This document shows, in pieces, positions 1 through 8,532 of a DNA stretch of 53,978 nucleotides; the stretch's first letter is position 1; the number at the start of each line of letters is the position of its first letter. This stretch comes from Cupriavidus lacunae. GTDB lineage: Bacteria > Pseudomonadota > Gammaproteobacteria > Burkholderiales > Burkholderiaceae. The DNA is taken from the NCBI RefSeq assembly GCF_003353055.1, contig NZ_QKWJ01000050.1, positions 370 through 54,347 of the forward strand, given 5' to 3'. Made by a program: the position numbers and the translations under genes. The notes beneath the pieces were generated by a model. It searched no databases, was not told the DNA's origin, and saw nothing but the letters and a program-made list of their open reading frames with translations.

Positions 1-198
1 GACCGTGTCCACGCCGCACGCCAGTAGCCAGTCGGCCAGCGCATGCAGGTCGTCGGTCATCGCGCCGAACTCGCGTATCGGCTCACAGCCGGCCTGCTCG
101 GCCAGATGCCGCGGCACCGCCACCCAGTGGCTCGACGCGCCCACATCGATCCCCGCCGCGTTCGGGAACACCTCGTCGTCTCGCTTGCGCATCGCCAT
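1..198 (-). CDS. IS110-family transposase, N-terminal part (runs off the window)
   Basis: The minus strand reads from an ATG at 196-198 through the window edge and gives about 66 residues containing AAGIDVGASSHWVAVP. This is the first catalytic Asp segment of the DEDD nuclease domain of IS110/IS1111-type transposases. A GGAG lies 8 bases before the ATG. Only the N-terminus is visible, so whether the rest is intact cannot be told. A C-terminal IS110 piece lies at about 11.9-12.2 kb, but nothing shows that the two were once one copy. Confidence 0.75.
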   Translation of the reverse strand, partial: MAMRKRDDEVFPNAAGIDVGASSHWVAVPRHLAEQAGCEPIREFGAMTDDLHALADWLLACGVDTV

Positions 199-430
199 GG
201 CCGGCTCCAAAATCGTCAGTGAACGGCAGCGCCATGGGAAGCGTCGAAGTTGACTCGATCTCCTGAACGGGATGCGCATCGCTGCGCTCACCACTGTCGC
301 CGACGAATCCCGGACCAGGCTCATGTGCGGGCTCACTCCACGGCATGCCACGCCGAGAGCGCGCACCATTGGTGTGTCGGTCATCGCAGCGCTGCCGTTC
401 ACTGGTATAGCTCATCCCCGTTTCTCCGCC

Positions 431-679
431 CACGCCGAGGCCGGTAAAGGCCTTGAAATGCTCATGAGCTTCGCCGTAACGCCTGCCACGAATGCTGAAC
501 GCGTGCAGATGTTCGTCGGCCCAGCCCATGACTATCGGGAGGACATTGTGCAATTGTCCGAGCGTCAAGTGCTCAGGAACGAGGACGCGTCGCCAAACCG
601 GCGGGCTCAGGCCCGCGCAGAGCAATTCGAAGTTGAAGGACGGAGGTCGCCGGCCCAGGATCGGAAGCCATACGCGCAT
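431..679 (-). pseudogene. pRiA4b ORF-3-like protein fragment
   Basis: About 83 residues, including PVWRRVLVPEHLTLGQLHNV and MGWADEHLHAFSIRGRRYGE, match the start of the plasmid pRiA4b ORF-3-like family, often found as a passenger or plasmid gene of unknown function. After about residue 83 the frame stays open to about position 83 but loses similarity to the family, whose usual length is about 180-200 residues. I read it as a 5' fragment fused to unrelated DNA. Positions 199-430 between it and the IS110 start hold no recognisable gene. Confidence 0.5.
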
Positions 680-740
680 TGCAGGTGCCTCATTGGCCTC
701 TCGGCAGTGGTCTGGTGGTTTGCCCCGTTCTGGCGCGGTC

Positions 741-1010
741 TATCAGACGCGCAAGCTCATCTGCTGGAATGAGTCGGGCACTCGTACCGGCATCTTCGAC
801 AGATCCCCGATGCAGAGCAACGGTCGCCGTGGGGTGTCATCCCAATCCCACGCGGCTGTGTTACGAAAGAATTGTGACAGTGCGGAAACATTCGCGCGTC
901 GAGCCAGTGTGCCCAAGGGCTGCACCGCTCGCGGGCTCGGCTGCGTCGATAATGCCACCAAATATTCCAGGGCATTGTCTCGCGTGACCTGCGCAAAGCT
1001 ATCCACCGCT
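741..1010 (-). pseudogene. Internal fragment of a large tyrosine recombinase (TnpB-like)
   Basis: About 88 codons read SFAQVTRDNALEYLVALSTQ and continue to KMPVRVP. They are nearly the same as an internal segment of the intact 681-residue recombinase at 36.9-38.9 kb (the DNA matches about 37,788-38,058). Only part of the SAM-like/core-binding region is present, with no catalytic Arg, His or Tyr. Both ends stop abruptly, so this is a relic of a second copy of that element. Confidence 0.8.
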
Positions 1011-1177
1011 TGGGATGGCGCATACGGTTATCAACGGCGCGGGGATGACATCACCCCGACATGGAATGCGCCGCATGGCCGAGCAGCGCGCATCGGTCCT
1101 CATCGGACACGCCCGGTGCACATACCTTAGGCCAGCTTCGCGACGTGCCTTGCGGCGCGTCCGCGGCCTGCCCACCG

Positions 1178-1246
1178 GTAGATACCGTGACATTGAGGGC
1201 GTATGAATTGCACCGGTGACAGCACAGTGATGATGACTTTGCTCAT
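1178..1246 (-). pseudogene. 5' fragment of a BKACE (DUF849) gene
   Basis: The first about 23 codons of a beta-keto acid cleavage enzyme gene (TGAIHTPSMSRYLPV) remain, with an ATG at 1244-1246. The DNA is nearly identical to the start of the intact gene at 32.9-33.0 kb, but one base is missing in the fifth codon region (CACTGTG against CACATGTG), which shifts the frame. After the LPV codons the sequence diverges. This marks the left locus as a decayed copy of the right one. Confidence 0.8.
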
Positions 1247-1301
1247 GATGTGAATCAGGAACCTGCATCAGGTGGCCAGCTCCGCCCGACTGCTGCGATA
1301 C

Positions 1302-2054
1302 TCAGATCTGGGCCTTACCACCGTCGACGAACAGTTCAATACCGTTGATAAAGCTTGAATCGTTGGAGGCAAGAAAGACCGCCGCCTTGGCAATTTCGTC
1401 CGGATCGCCGACGCGGCCCATTGGGATCTGCGAGGCCAGAGCGTCGAGTATTCCCTGCTGCCGTGCGGCGTCGGGCCCGGCCAGGTTAAACAAGCCTGGC
1501 GTCTTGGTGGGTCCGGGGCTGAGCGTGTTGACCCGGATGCCGCGACCCTTGAGATCGAGAATCCAGTTGCGCGCGAATGAGCGTACGGCGGCCTTTGAGG
1601 CGGCATAGACACTGAATGCCTCGGTGCCGCCGCTGGCGGCGGTGGAGCCAGTCAAGATGACTGATGCACCGTCCGCTAGCAATGGCAGAGCCTTCTGTAC
1701 AGTAAATAGTACGCCCTTGACGTTACGGCCAAAGATGTCGTCATACTGCTCCTCGGTAATATTCCCGAGCGGCAGCAGCGAGCCGCCGCCGGCGTTGACG
1801 AACAGTACGTCGATCCGACCCTTTTCCGATCTCACGCGATCAAACAGCGTGTCCAGTTCAGCCATGTTCGATGAGTCGACCCGGATGCTGGTAGCGTTAC
1901 CGATCGCGGACACCGCGGCGTCGAGTTCGGCCTGTCGGCGACCGGTGACAATGACATGCGCTCCTTCGCTAGCGAACCGCTTAGCGGTAGCGAGCCCGAT
2001 ACCGGTGGATCCACCGGTAACGATTGCGATCTTGCCTTCAAGTTTGCGGGACAT
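1302..2054 (-). CDS. SDR-family NAD(P)-dependent oxidoreductase (classical)
   Basis: A 250-residue classical short-chain dehydrogenase. The Rossmann motif TGGSTGIG lies near residues 14-21, NAG of the NNAG motif is in VLFVNAGGG, and the catalytic Ser and Tyr/Lys are present in LTGSTAASGG and VYAASK, followed by SPGPTKTPG. It probably oxidises or reduces a hydroxy/keto intermediate; the substrate is unknown. The start at 2054 has AAGGAAA just upstream. It is the last intact gene of a minus-strand operon with the tautomerase and transporter, and a BKACE start follows in decayed form. Unlike the SDRs at 8.8 and 20.4 kb it keeps all catalytic residues. Confidence 0.9.
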   Translation of the reverse strand: MSRKLEGKIAIVTGGSTGIGLATAKRFASEGAHVIVTGRRQAELDAAVSAIGNATSIRVDSSNMAELDTLFDRVRSEKGRIDVLFVNAGGGSLLPLGNITEEQYDDIFGRNVKGVLFTVQKALPLLADGASVILTGSTAASGGTEAFSVYAASKAAVRSFARNWILDLKGRGIRVNTLSPGPTKTPGLFNLAGPDAARQQGILDALASQIPMGRVGDPDEIAKAAVFLASNDSSFINGIELFVDGGKAQI

Positions 2055-2198
2055 GGAAGTTTCCTTGGTAGGTTGTGAGTCGGAGCGGGAACCTCGACTT
2101 CGTCCTCTGGCGCCCGGAGGCACGCGCTCGCCGCTTCCCAGCAGGCAGGTCGGCGAAAGGGCTCTCCACCAACTCGTACGCTCGCAACGGGTCGAGCA

Positions 2199-3581
2199 TC
2201 AAGGCCGCTGCCCGACCGCGCTCGCGTCGTGGCTGTGCGAAGAGGCCGACGACTTGTGCTTGATCAGAGCAACCGCGACACCGCCGATCAACGCGGCCAT
2301 TGCAATGGCGAGGAAGTTCTGCACCAGCGGAAGCTTCATCGAGACTAGCAGCCCGATCACGATTGGCGCCGCTATCGCGCCGATGCGCCCGACCCCCGAG
2401 GCAAAGCCGAGTCCCGTCGAACGGATCGACGTCGGGTAGAACTGCCCGGCATACGCGTACAGCAGGATTTGCGTGCCCAGCGTCGACGCGCCGACGACGG
2501 CAACGATGAGGAACAGCGGCTGCGCGCCGTAGCCGAGCAGCGTCAGCGAGAGCGCGGCGACCGCAAAGAATGCGGTCGTCACCCACTTGATGTTCAGCTT
2601 GTCGGCGAGCCATCCGCCACCGACGGCGCCGACGACTGCGCCGGCGTTGTAGGCGAGCAGGAAGTTCAGCGCGGAACCGAGGCTGTAGCCGGCCATGCCC
2701 ATCAGCTTGACCAGCCACGAACTGAGCGCATAGAGCATGAACAGGCAGGTCATGTAGGCGACCCAGAACATCACGGAGCTGAAGCCGCGGCCGTCCAGGA
2801 ACAGCCTGCCTACGGTCGGACCTTCGGCCTTGTCCTCGGCCGGAACGAGGAACTCCTCATGCGGCTCGAGCCGCATGTCCGGTCGGATCTTCCGGACCAC
2901 TTCGCGCAGATGCGTGTGGTCGTGCTGCTTGATCAGGAACGGCAGCGACTCAGGCATGTACTTCAGGATGAACGGGATCAGCACCACTGCGGCGCCCGCG
3001 GCGATGAACACAGATTGCCAACCATAGGTCTCGATGAACTGCTTGCCGAGCAGCGCGGCGAGGATGCTGCCGACCGCGTAACCGCAGCACATCAGCGTAA
3101 CCATCACGCTGCGCACCTTCTTCGGTGAGTATTCGGTCATCTGCGCGGCCGCATTCGGGATCGCGCCGCCGATGCCGAGCCCGGCGAGTAAGCGCATCAC
3201 GCTGAAGGTGATAGGGTCGTTGGTGAACCCGGCGGCTGCGGTGAAGGCGCTGAACAGGAACACGCAGATCGAGATCGCCCAGCGGCGGCCGATCTTGTCG
3301 GCCAGCGCGCCGAGCGCGATCGCTCCGAACATCATGCCGAACAGCGCCGAACTGGCCATGAAGCCCGCGGTCGAGGCCTCGACATTCATCGCCTTCATGA
3401 TCGACGGAAGCGCGGTGCCGGCGACCGCCAGGTCGTAGCCGTCGAGCACTAGGATCACGAAACACCAGATCAGCACGGACCAGTGAAAGCTGTTGAACTT
3501 GGCCTCGTCGGCCAGTTTGTGAACATCTAGCCGGTGCATGCTTGAATGTGCAGGTGCCAGCTCAGCGCGGATTGGTTTCAT
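2199..3581 (-). CDS. MFS transporter, aromatic acid:H+ symporter (AAHS) type
   Basis: A 460-residue, 12-helix major facilitator protein of the PcaK/BenK type. It shows the family DGxD motif (VLDGYDLAVAG) in the first helix, the loop signature GALADKIGRRW between helices 2 and 3, and RLLAGLGIGGAIPN. It should import an aromatic or related organic acid across the inner membrane. The start at 3581 follows AAAGGAGA. It lies between the tautomerase and SDR genes in one transcription unit. In the second copy of this locus (33.0-33.8 kb) only its first few codons and ribosome binding site survive. Confidence 0.88.
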   Translation of the reverse strand: MKPIRAELAPAHSSMHRLDVHKLADEAKFNSFHWSVLIWCFVILVLDGYDLAVAGTALPSIMKAMNVEASTAGFMASSALFGMMFGAIALGALADKIGRRWAISICVFLFSAFTAAAGFTNDPITFSVMRLLAGLGIGGAIPNAAAQMTEYSPKKVRSVMVTLMCCGYAVGSILAALLGKQFIETYGWQSVFIAAGAAVVLIPFILKYMPESLPFLIKQHDHTHLREVVRKIRPDMRLEPHEEFLVPAEDKAEGPTVGRLFLDGRGFSSVMFWVAYMTCLFMLYALSSWLVKLMGMAGYSLGSALNFLLAYNAGAVVGAVGGGWLADKLNIKWVTTAFFAVAALSLTLLGYGAQPLFLIVAVVGASTLGTQILLYAYAGQFYPTSIRSTGLGFASGVGRIGAIAAPIVIGLLVSMKLPLVQNFLAIAMAALIGGVAVALIKHKSSASSHSHDASAVGQRP

Positions 3582-3711
3582 TGACTTGTCTCCTTTTATC
3601 ATCGGTTTGAGGTTCGGTATGCGGCGCAGTAACCACATTCCGGGCCGAGGCCTCACGGCCAACGCCCCGCCCTTGCATAGAAAAGGGCGGTCCCCTCAGT
3701 CCGAGCAGGCT

Positions 3712-4310
3712 GCACCACCCTCACACGCGAGGGGCTTCGGGCAGGCGTTCACCGCCGCGCACGACGTATTTGGCGGGATACAGTGTGACGAGAACCTCGA
3801 CTTCGTCCTCCGTTGCCCCAGTGCAGGCGCTCCAGATCGAGCTCACCTTTTTGGCCAGCGATAGCACGGCGCCGTCGCTGCGCCCATCACGTATGTGGCA
3901 GAAGATCAGCGTTTCGGAAGTGGGCTCTCCCGAACGGTAGAGGTTGTCGGGCGTGGCTTCATGGAATACGACGCTAATCAAGTCGAGCGGCGAGAGGATG
4001 ATCTCCCTGATCGCGCTCGTGAACTCGCTGGCGATCTTGGCCTTGACGCCAGCTTCGATTCCGACCTTGCATTCGCAAACAATGATGGGCATGTTGTGTC
4101 TCCGTGAAGATAGGGCTGCTGAGGCCTCAGTCTCTCGGAACGTCGCCCTGGGTGATTGCTTCGGGGTGCCACCACTTGCTTGGAAGTGCCATGACATGGC
4201 GTCGTGCCCCGCCAATCCAGGCCAAGCTCGTTATCGGTGGGCCGGTGCCCGCCAGTGCGACGTATGTAGTGCCATAAACATTGCCCAAGCGTTTGGCACC
4301 TACCAGATTG
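3712..4310. repeat. Duplicated tautomerase segment, copy 1 (partner 33,405-33,990)
   Basis: The tautomerase gene and about 200 bases upstream are present twice in the same orientation. Within the gene only a handful of base changes are visible; upstream of about 4,200 similarity falls and is lost near 4,310. Together with the shared transporter start and BKACE start, this shows duplication of a whole operon followed by separate loss of parts. The rest of the gap, about 4,310-4,630, holds no recognisable gene. Confidence 0.9.
3721..4092 (-). CDS. Tautomerase-superfamily protein, cis-CaaD-like, copy 1
   Basis: A 123-residue protein beginning Met-Pro (MPIIVCECK), so removal of Met would expose the catalytic N-terminal Pro of the tautomerase superfamily. 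It resembles cis-3-chloroacrylic acid dehalogenase along its length, including an IRDGRSD segment matching the Arg70/Arg73 motif. By my recalled alignment, His28, Tyr103 and Glu114 of that enzyme are not conserved, so a plain tautomerase role is more likely than dehalogenation. The start at 4092 follows CGGAGA. It is first in a minus-strand operon with transporter and SDR. A near-identical copy lies at 33,413-33,784. Confidence 0.75.
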   Translation of the reverse strand: MPIIVCECKVGIEAGVKAKIASEFTSAIREIILSPLDLISVVFHEATPDNLYRSGEPTSETLIFCHIRDGRSDGAVLSLAKKVSSIWSACTGATEDEVEVLVTLYPAKYVVRGGERLPEAPRV

Positions 4311-4633
4311 CAGGTTGAGAGCGTCGGCCCTGGCGGAGTCAACCTCCACGGCCGAGCAACTCACAGGCCACGCGCCCGGTGCGCTGACGCAGTGCCTGAA
4401 CATCGCGCTCTTCAAGGCGTAGTAGACAGATGGCCCCACAACTGGGGCGACGTTATGTCCTTAAATCTGCCATAGGAACGCGCCGATCAGGCGCGTGAAG
4501 GCCGGCGCCACCTTGAAGCAGTCCAGGAAGTTCTTTCAGCGAGCACTGCCTGACCCCGATCCCCGGGGTTGCGGAAAGCATCGGCCGAAAAGCGCAGCGA
4601 GTCACACTCAAGAATGGATGGAGGAAACCCTTG

Positions 4634-4683
4634 TTGACAAGGGGATGGCCATAACATACGCTCCGTTTACTAAACGATCGTTT
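4634..4683 (+). promoter_or_regulatory. Promoter and TetR-type operator before the broken SDR
   Basis: TTGACA at 4634-4639, a 17-base spacer, and TACGCT at 4657-4662 form a sigma-70-like promoter. A perfect palindrome AAACGATCGTTT follows at 4672-4683. The same arrangement recurs at 8.73, 21.2 and 22.43 kb. A TetR encoded at 21.6-22.1 kb is the obvious candidate binder. Confidence 0.65.
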
Positions 4684-4742
4684 TTTTAAAAGCACCTCAG
4701 GTGCGGCCACGCGCCCTCTTACTCATCCATGGAGCAATTCAC

Positions 4743-5282
4743 ATGGCAGACAAGCGAATTGGAGCCGGCGACGCTACCGGCGGCGCCATCGCCAAGCGCT
4801 TTACCAAAAAAGGCTACATCGCAAGCGTTACCCGCCGCACCGTTGACAAGCTCAAGCCCCGGGTTGACGAGATCAGGGCCAAAGCGGCGAGGCGCACGGC
4901 TTCGGCTCCGACGCGCGCAAGGGAAGACGACACGATCTCGCTGGTGCCCGCGGCACCATCATCTTTACGGGCGCAACGGCCAGCTTGCGCGGACGCGAAG
5001 GTCTTGCTGCATTCGCCGGCGCCAAGCATGCGCTGCGTGCGCCCGCGCAAAGCATGGCCTGCGGACTGGGTCCCAAGGGAATCCATGTCGCGCATCCCAT
5101 AATCGACGTCGCGAACGACACGGGGTTCATCCGCGACAACTTCCCCGAGCGTTATGCGCTGAAGGACCAGGATGGAATCGTTCAACCCAGCTCGATCGCG
5201 AATGCTTACCGGAATTTGCATCAGCAGTCCGCGATGCCTGGACGACGAGATGGAACTGCGGCCCTGGATGGAAACGTTCTGA
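4743..5282 (+). pseudogene. Broken SDR, paralogue of the 8.8 and 20.4 kb genes
   Basis: The ATG at 4743 opens a protein matching the unusual SDR family (GAGDATGGAIAKRF). A frame change comes at about codon 47 and an internal deletion removes roughly 55-60 residues, the stretch that should include the NIGANV motif. Similarity resumes with GTIIFTGATASLRGREG and AAFAGAKHALRA to HVAHPIIDVAND. A second frameshift near 5,235 moves the end (RDAWTTRW) into another frame. The promoter and operator upstream are still intact although the gene is dead. Confidence 0.85.
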
Positions 5283-5420
5283 GACCCGGACGTGCTAACC
5301 GCAGATTTCCAGCTGCGCTTCCGCTCCCTCTTTACTGACGGAGAAGCGTTCGTCCTCCCTTGCAACGCCAGCGGCCACGTCGTCCGTAGCTGGCTAAGCC
5401 TTCAACGTATCACTCTTTCT

Positions 5421-5463
5421 TTCACAACAATTTGCCGGTTTTGACCGGTGTACGGAGACAAAC
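5421..5463 (+). repeat. 43-base leader repeat, copy 1
   Basis: A segment starting TTCACAACA, with a CCGGTTTTGACCGG inverted pair and ending CGGAGACAAAC, is found again at 6789-6830 in front of the Bug gene. Each copy ends at the ribosome binding site and start codon of its gene. It supports TTG 5465 as the start of the serine hydrolase, because that codon sits where ATG sits in copy 2. Confidence 0.7.
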
Positions 5464-5464
5464 C

Positions 5465-6724
5465 TTGGCACAAGGTCGCAGCACATTTCTCAAGTCCTCC
5501 GTCGAGCTGGCAGCGTTGCCGGTCGCCGGTTGCCGCTCGTCATCGAATGACACCGCCGCACTGAAAGCCAACGCCGATTCCGTGCTGACCCGTGCCGTCG
5601 CATCCGGCGACACGGCCGGCGTAGCCGCCGCGGTGATCACTCGCGATGAGACCCTCTACTCCGCGGCGCAGGGAGCGCGCGCGCTCGGCGCCTCTGCAGC
5701 GATGGACATGGACACGGTGATGCTCATCGCCTCCATGACCAAGCCGATCACCAGCGCCGCAGCTATGCAGCTGGTCGAGCAGGGCAAGTTGAGCCTGGAC
5801 GGTCCAGCGTCCGCGGTGATCCCCGAGCTGGGCGTTCTCAAGGTTCTGGAGGGCTGGGACACGAATGGCGCGCCCGAACTGCGAGATGCCGAGGGCCAGC
5901 TCACCCTGCGGCATCTGCTCACCCACACGTCCGGATTTACCTACGAGATCTGGAACGCGGACCTGGAGCGCTACTATCGAACGCAGAACGTCCCCGGCAT
6001 CCTAACAGGGCAGAAAGCGGCGCTGCGGGTGCCTCTGTGCTTCGACCCCGGCACGCGCTGGGATTATGGCATCGGCATCGATTGGGTGGGCCAGCTGATC
6101 GAAGCCGCCAGCGGCCTGCGCCTGGGTGACTACTTCCAGCGCAACATCACAGGACCGCTGGGCATGGACAGCACGGCGTTTAAGATCACCACGGCCATGC
6201 GCACCCGACTGGCCGGCATGCATTTGCGCGGAGACGACGGAAAGTTATCCGTGATCGATCTCGGAACAGTGCAGGATCCCGAGTTCGAGTCGGGCGGCGC
6301 AGGCCTGTACTCGACCGCCAACGACTACCTGAAATTCATGCGCATGATCCTCAATGCGGGGCGGGGCAACGGCAACCAGATCCTCAAGCCGGAGACGGTG
6401 GCCCTGATGTCGCGCAATGCCATGGGGGCGCTTCGCGTGAGTAAGCTGCCGACGCAGATTCCTTTTCTCTCGCGCGACGTGGAATTCTTCCCCGGCGTGC
6501 CCAAGACCTGGGGCCTGGGCTTCATGATCAACGAGAGCGCGGCGCCCACGGGCCGCAGTGCCGGCAGCTTGGCCTGGGCGGGGCTGGCCAATACGTACTT
6601 CTGGATCGACCCCACCCTGAACATCGCAGGCCTGGCCATGATGCAGTCGCTGCCGTCCGTGGACCCGAGAACCGTGGACGTGTTCTACGGTTTTGAAAAG
6701 AGCGTTTACGCCTCGCGGAACTGA
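5465..6724 (+). CDS. Serine hydrolase, beta-lactamase/family VIII esterase type, lipoprotein
   Basis: A protein of about 419 residues in the class C beta-lactamase/EstB fold family. It has the nucleophile motif SMTK, a Tyr in WDYGIGIDWVG at the second-motif position, HTSGF, and a late WAGLAN matching the W-x-G motif of family VIII esterases. I chose TTG 5465 because it is placed exactly after the repeated leader and GGAGA. From there the N-terminus ends in LPVAGC, a fair lipobox, so the protein is probably lipid-anchored. It is most likely an esterase acting on a pathway substrate outside the cytoplasm. A GC-rich hairpin follows at once. Confidence 0.8.
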   Translation: MAQGRSTFLKSSVELAALPVAGCRSSSNDTAALKANADSVLTRAVASGDTAGVAAAVITRDETLYSAAQGARALGASAAMDMDTVMLIASMTKPITSAAAMQLVEQGKLSLDGPASAVIPELGVLKVLEGWDTNGAPELRDAEGQLTLRHLLTHTSGFTYEIWNADLERYYRTQNVPGILTGQKAALRVPLCFDPGTRWDYGIGIDWVGQLIEAASGLRLGDYFQRNITGPLGMDSTAFKITTAMRTRLAGMHLRGDDGKLSVIDLGTVQDPEFESGGAGLYSTANDYLKFMRMILNAGRGNGNQILKPETVALMSRNAMGALRVSKLPTQIPFLSRDVEFFPGVPKTWGLGFMINESAAPTGRSAGSLAWAGLANTYFWIDPTLNIAGLAMMQSLPSVDPRTVDVFYGFEKSVYASRN

Positions 6725-6726
6725 TG

Positions 6727-6753
6727 CCTGAAGGGCGGTCACCGCCCTTCAGG
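6727..6753 (+). terminator. Hairpin after the serine hydrolase gene
   Basis: Two perfect 13-base arms (6727-6739 and 6741-6753, starting CCTGAAGGGCGGT) lie 3 bases after the stop codon. There is no T run, so it may attenuate or stabilise the message rather than end it. Confidence 0.55.
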
Positions 6754-6788
6754 ATCGAGGGCGCAGGGTCTATGACATGACTCCTTCC

Positions 6789-6830
6789 TTCACAACACTT
6801 TACCGGTTTGACCGGCGCACGGAGACAAAC
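6789..6830 (+). repeat. 42-base leader repeat, copy 2
   Basis: This is the partner of 5421-5463 with a few substitutions and one base fewer. It ends directly at the ATG of the Bug gene and includes its ribosome binding site (GGAGA). The inverted CCGGT/ACCGG core is kept. Confidence 0.7.
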
Positions 6831-7817
6831 ATGAAAACACTGACTCGCAGACTCTTTGATGCCGCTGTTGTAGTCGCGCTTTGCTGCGCCGCCGCCGCGA
6901 CGGCGCAGCCCTATCCAAACAAATCCATCCTGATCAAGGTCGCTTACCCGCCCGGGTTCGGGGTGGACGCTTCAGTGCGTCCATCCGCACCCGTGCTGGA
7001 GCGCGCCCTTGGGCAGACTCTCGTGATCGACAACATGCCCGGTGCGAACGGCTCCATCGCGGCGATGAATGTGTTGAAGGCGTCGCCAGACGGATACACG
7101 CTGCTCGCGACGGCGGGTCCGGATTTACTGGTGGCGCCGCTCACGGTCGCTTCGGCCAAGTACACGTTCGACAGCTTCAAGCTCATCGGTTCGTTCGGGA
7201 TCTCGGACATGGTCCTCGTCAGTCATCCCGACCGCCCTTTCAACAACCTCACCGCGCTCCTCGAACAGATGAAAAAGCGTAGCGCGAAGGAGCTTTCCAT
7301 TGCCCACTGGGGCCAGGGCACGCTCGCTCATCTCGCGGCCGCTGAATTCCAGGAGCGGGTCGGCGTCAAGTTGCTGGAGGTGCCGTACAAGGGCATCGCT
7401 CCCATGGCCACGGCCGTCGCAGGTGGCGAGGTGGACCTCGCGTTTGTTCCTCTTGCGGGGCCAATCCTAGGAATGGTTCAGACCGGGCGGATCAAAGCCA
7501 TCGCCTTCGCGAGCGCCAAGCGACATCCGCTCATGCCGGATGTCGCCACGCTGAGCGAGCACGCTAGATTCAAGAACTTCGAATTCGGCATCTGGACGGG
7601 CTTGTTCGCGCCCGCGCGTACGACCGATGCCGTTGTCGCGCGCCTGAGCAAGGCCTTCCAGCAGTGGAACGACAGCCCGGAATTCCGCGCGCTCGCGACT
7701 GCGCAGGGCTTTCGCAAGCTGGACTCAATGACGCCGCCGCAGGCGGCGGCCTTCTTGCGTGTAGAGAACGAAAAGTTCGTCAACATCGCAAAGACCCTTA
7801 ATCTGGTGGCGCAATAA
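6831..7817 (+). CDS. Bug/TctC-family periplasmic solute-binding protein
   Basis: A 328-residue tripartite-tricarboxylate-type receptor, a family greatly expanded in Bordetella, Cupriavidus and relatives. A signal peptide with an ATA|QPYP cleavage region near residue 25 leads into PNKSILIKVAYPPG, then NMPGANGSIAAMNVLKASPD and YKGIAPMATAVAGGEVDLAF, all typical of the family. It should bind an organic acid in the periplasm. No TctA/TctB membrane partner is nearby, which is usual for Bug genes. The start at 6831 follows GGAGA at the end of the leader repeat. Confidence 0.9.
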   Translation: MKTLTRRLFDAAVVVALCCAAAATAQPYPNKSILIKVAYPPGFGVDASVRPSAPVLERALGQTLVIDNMPGANGSIAAMNVLKASPDGYTLLATAGPDLLVAPLTVASAKYTFDSFKLIGSFGISDMVLVSHPDRPFNNLTALLEQMKKRSAKELSIAHWGQGTLAHLAAAEFQERVGVKLLEVPYKGIAPMATAVAGGEVDLAFVPLAGPILGMVQTGRIKAIAFASAKRHPLMPDVATLSEHARFKNFEFGIWTGLFAPARTTDAVVARLSKAFQQWNDSPEFRALATAQGFRKLDSMTPPQAAAFLRVENEKFVNIAKTLNLVAQ

Positions 7818-7844
7818 CGCTGCCGCGCTGGAAAGGCCCATACG

Positions 7845-8501
7845 ATGACCGTTCGAGACTTTCACTACTACGAGCCCGCTAAGGGCCACGGGCTGAGCCA
7901 CAACCCGCTCAATGCGCTGGTCGCCCCGCGGCCCATCGGCTGGATCTCGTCACGCGACGCGCAGGGGCGGGTCAACCTCGCGCCCTACAGTTTCTTCAAC
8001 GCGTTCAACTACGACCCACCAATCATCGGATTTTCTTCGATCGCCTGGAAGGATAGCGTTCAAAACGCATCGGAAACGCGCGAGTTCACCTGGAACCTGG
8101 TCACCCGCGAACTGGGTGATCAGATGAACCAGACCTCATCACCGCTTCCGCGCGGCGAGGACGAGTTCCGGTTAGCCGGCCTCACGGCCGTGGCGGGTCG
8201 CAAGGTCAACGTCCCGCGGGTGGGCGAAAGCCGCGCGGCTATGGAATGCAAGGTGATCGACATCGTGCAATTCCGAAACACCGAAGGCGAAAAGGTAAGT
8301 GGCTGGCTCGTGTTGGGCGAAGTGGTGGCCGTGTACATCGACAAGGCACTCCTGAAAGACGGCGTTTATCAGACAGCCGAGGCATATCCGATCATGCGGT
8401 CCGGCGGACTGAATGACTATGTCCAGGTCTCGCCAGACAATGTCTTTCAGATCGCGCGGCTCGCGGGCGCCAGCAGCCCGTCGTCGCACGGCAAGGGATA
8501 G
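7845..8501 (+). CDS. Flavin reductase-like FMN-binding protein
   Basis: A 218-residue flavin reductase-like, FMN-binding split-barrel protein. The N-terminal signature NALVAPRPIGWISSRD, followed by NLAPYSFFNAFNYDPPIIGF, is characteristic. Such proteins supply reduced flavin to monooxygenases or act directly on small substrates. It lies 27 bases after the Bug gene and upstream of an SDR and a nitronate monooxygenase-like gene, so it could serve an oxygenase of this pathway. The partner is not identified. Confidence 0.85.
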   Translation: MTVRDFHYYEPAKGHGLSHNPLNALVAPRPIGWISSRDAQGRVNLAPYSFFNAFNYDPPIIGFSSIAWKDSVQNASETREFTWNLVTRELGDQMNQTSSPLPRGEDEFRLAGLTAVAGRKVNVPRVGESRAAMECKVIDIVQFRNTEGEKVSGWLVLGEVVAVYIDKALLKDGVYQTAEAYPIMRSGGLNDYVQVSPDNVFQIARLAGASSPSSHGKG

Positions 8502-8532
8502 CACCGTCCGCAAAACGGCACATGCCAAGGAG

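Noticed and set aside
2090..2108. 18-base match (AACCTCGACTTCGTCCTC) between the SDR-transporter gap and the 3' part of the tautomerase gene
   Set aside because: It could be a scrap of a third tautomerase copy, but it is too short to claim; flanking bases do not match.
4453..4710. 85-codon minus-strand frame before the broken SDR
   Set aside because: No family match. It overlaps the promoter and operator of the SDR on the other strand and lacks a convincing start.
6727..6753. Riboswitch or attenuator before the Bug gene
   Set aside because: Only a simple perfect hairpin is present directly after a stop codon; no aptamer-like conserved structure is recognisable.
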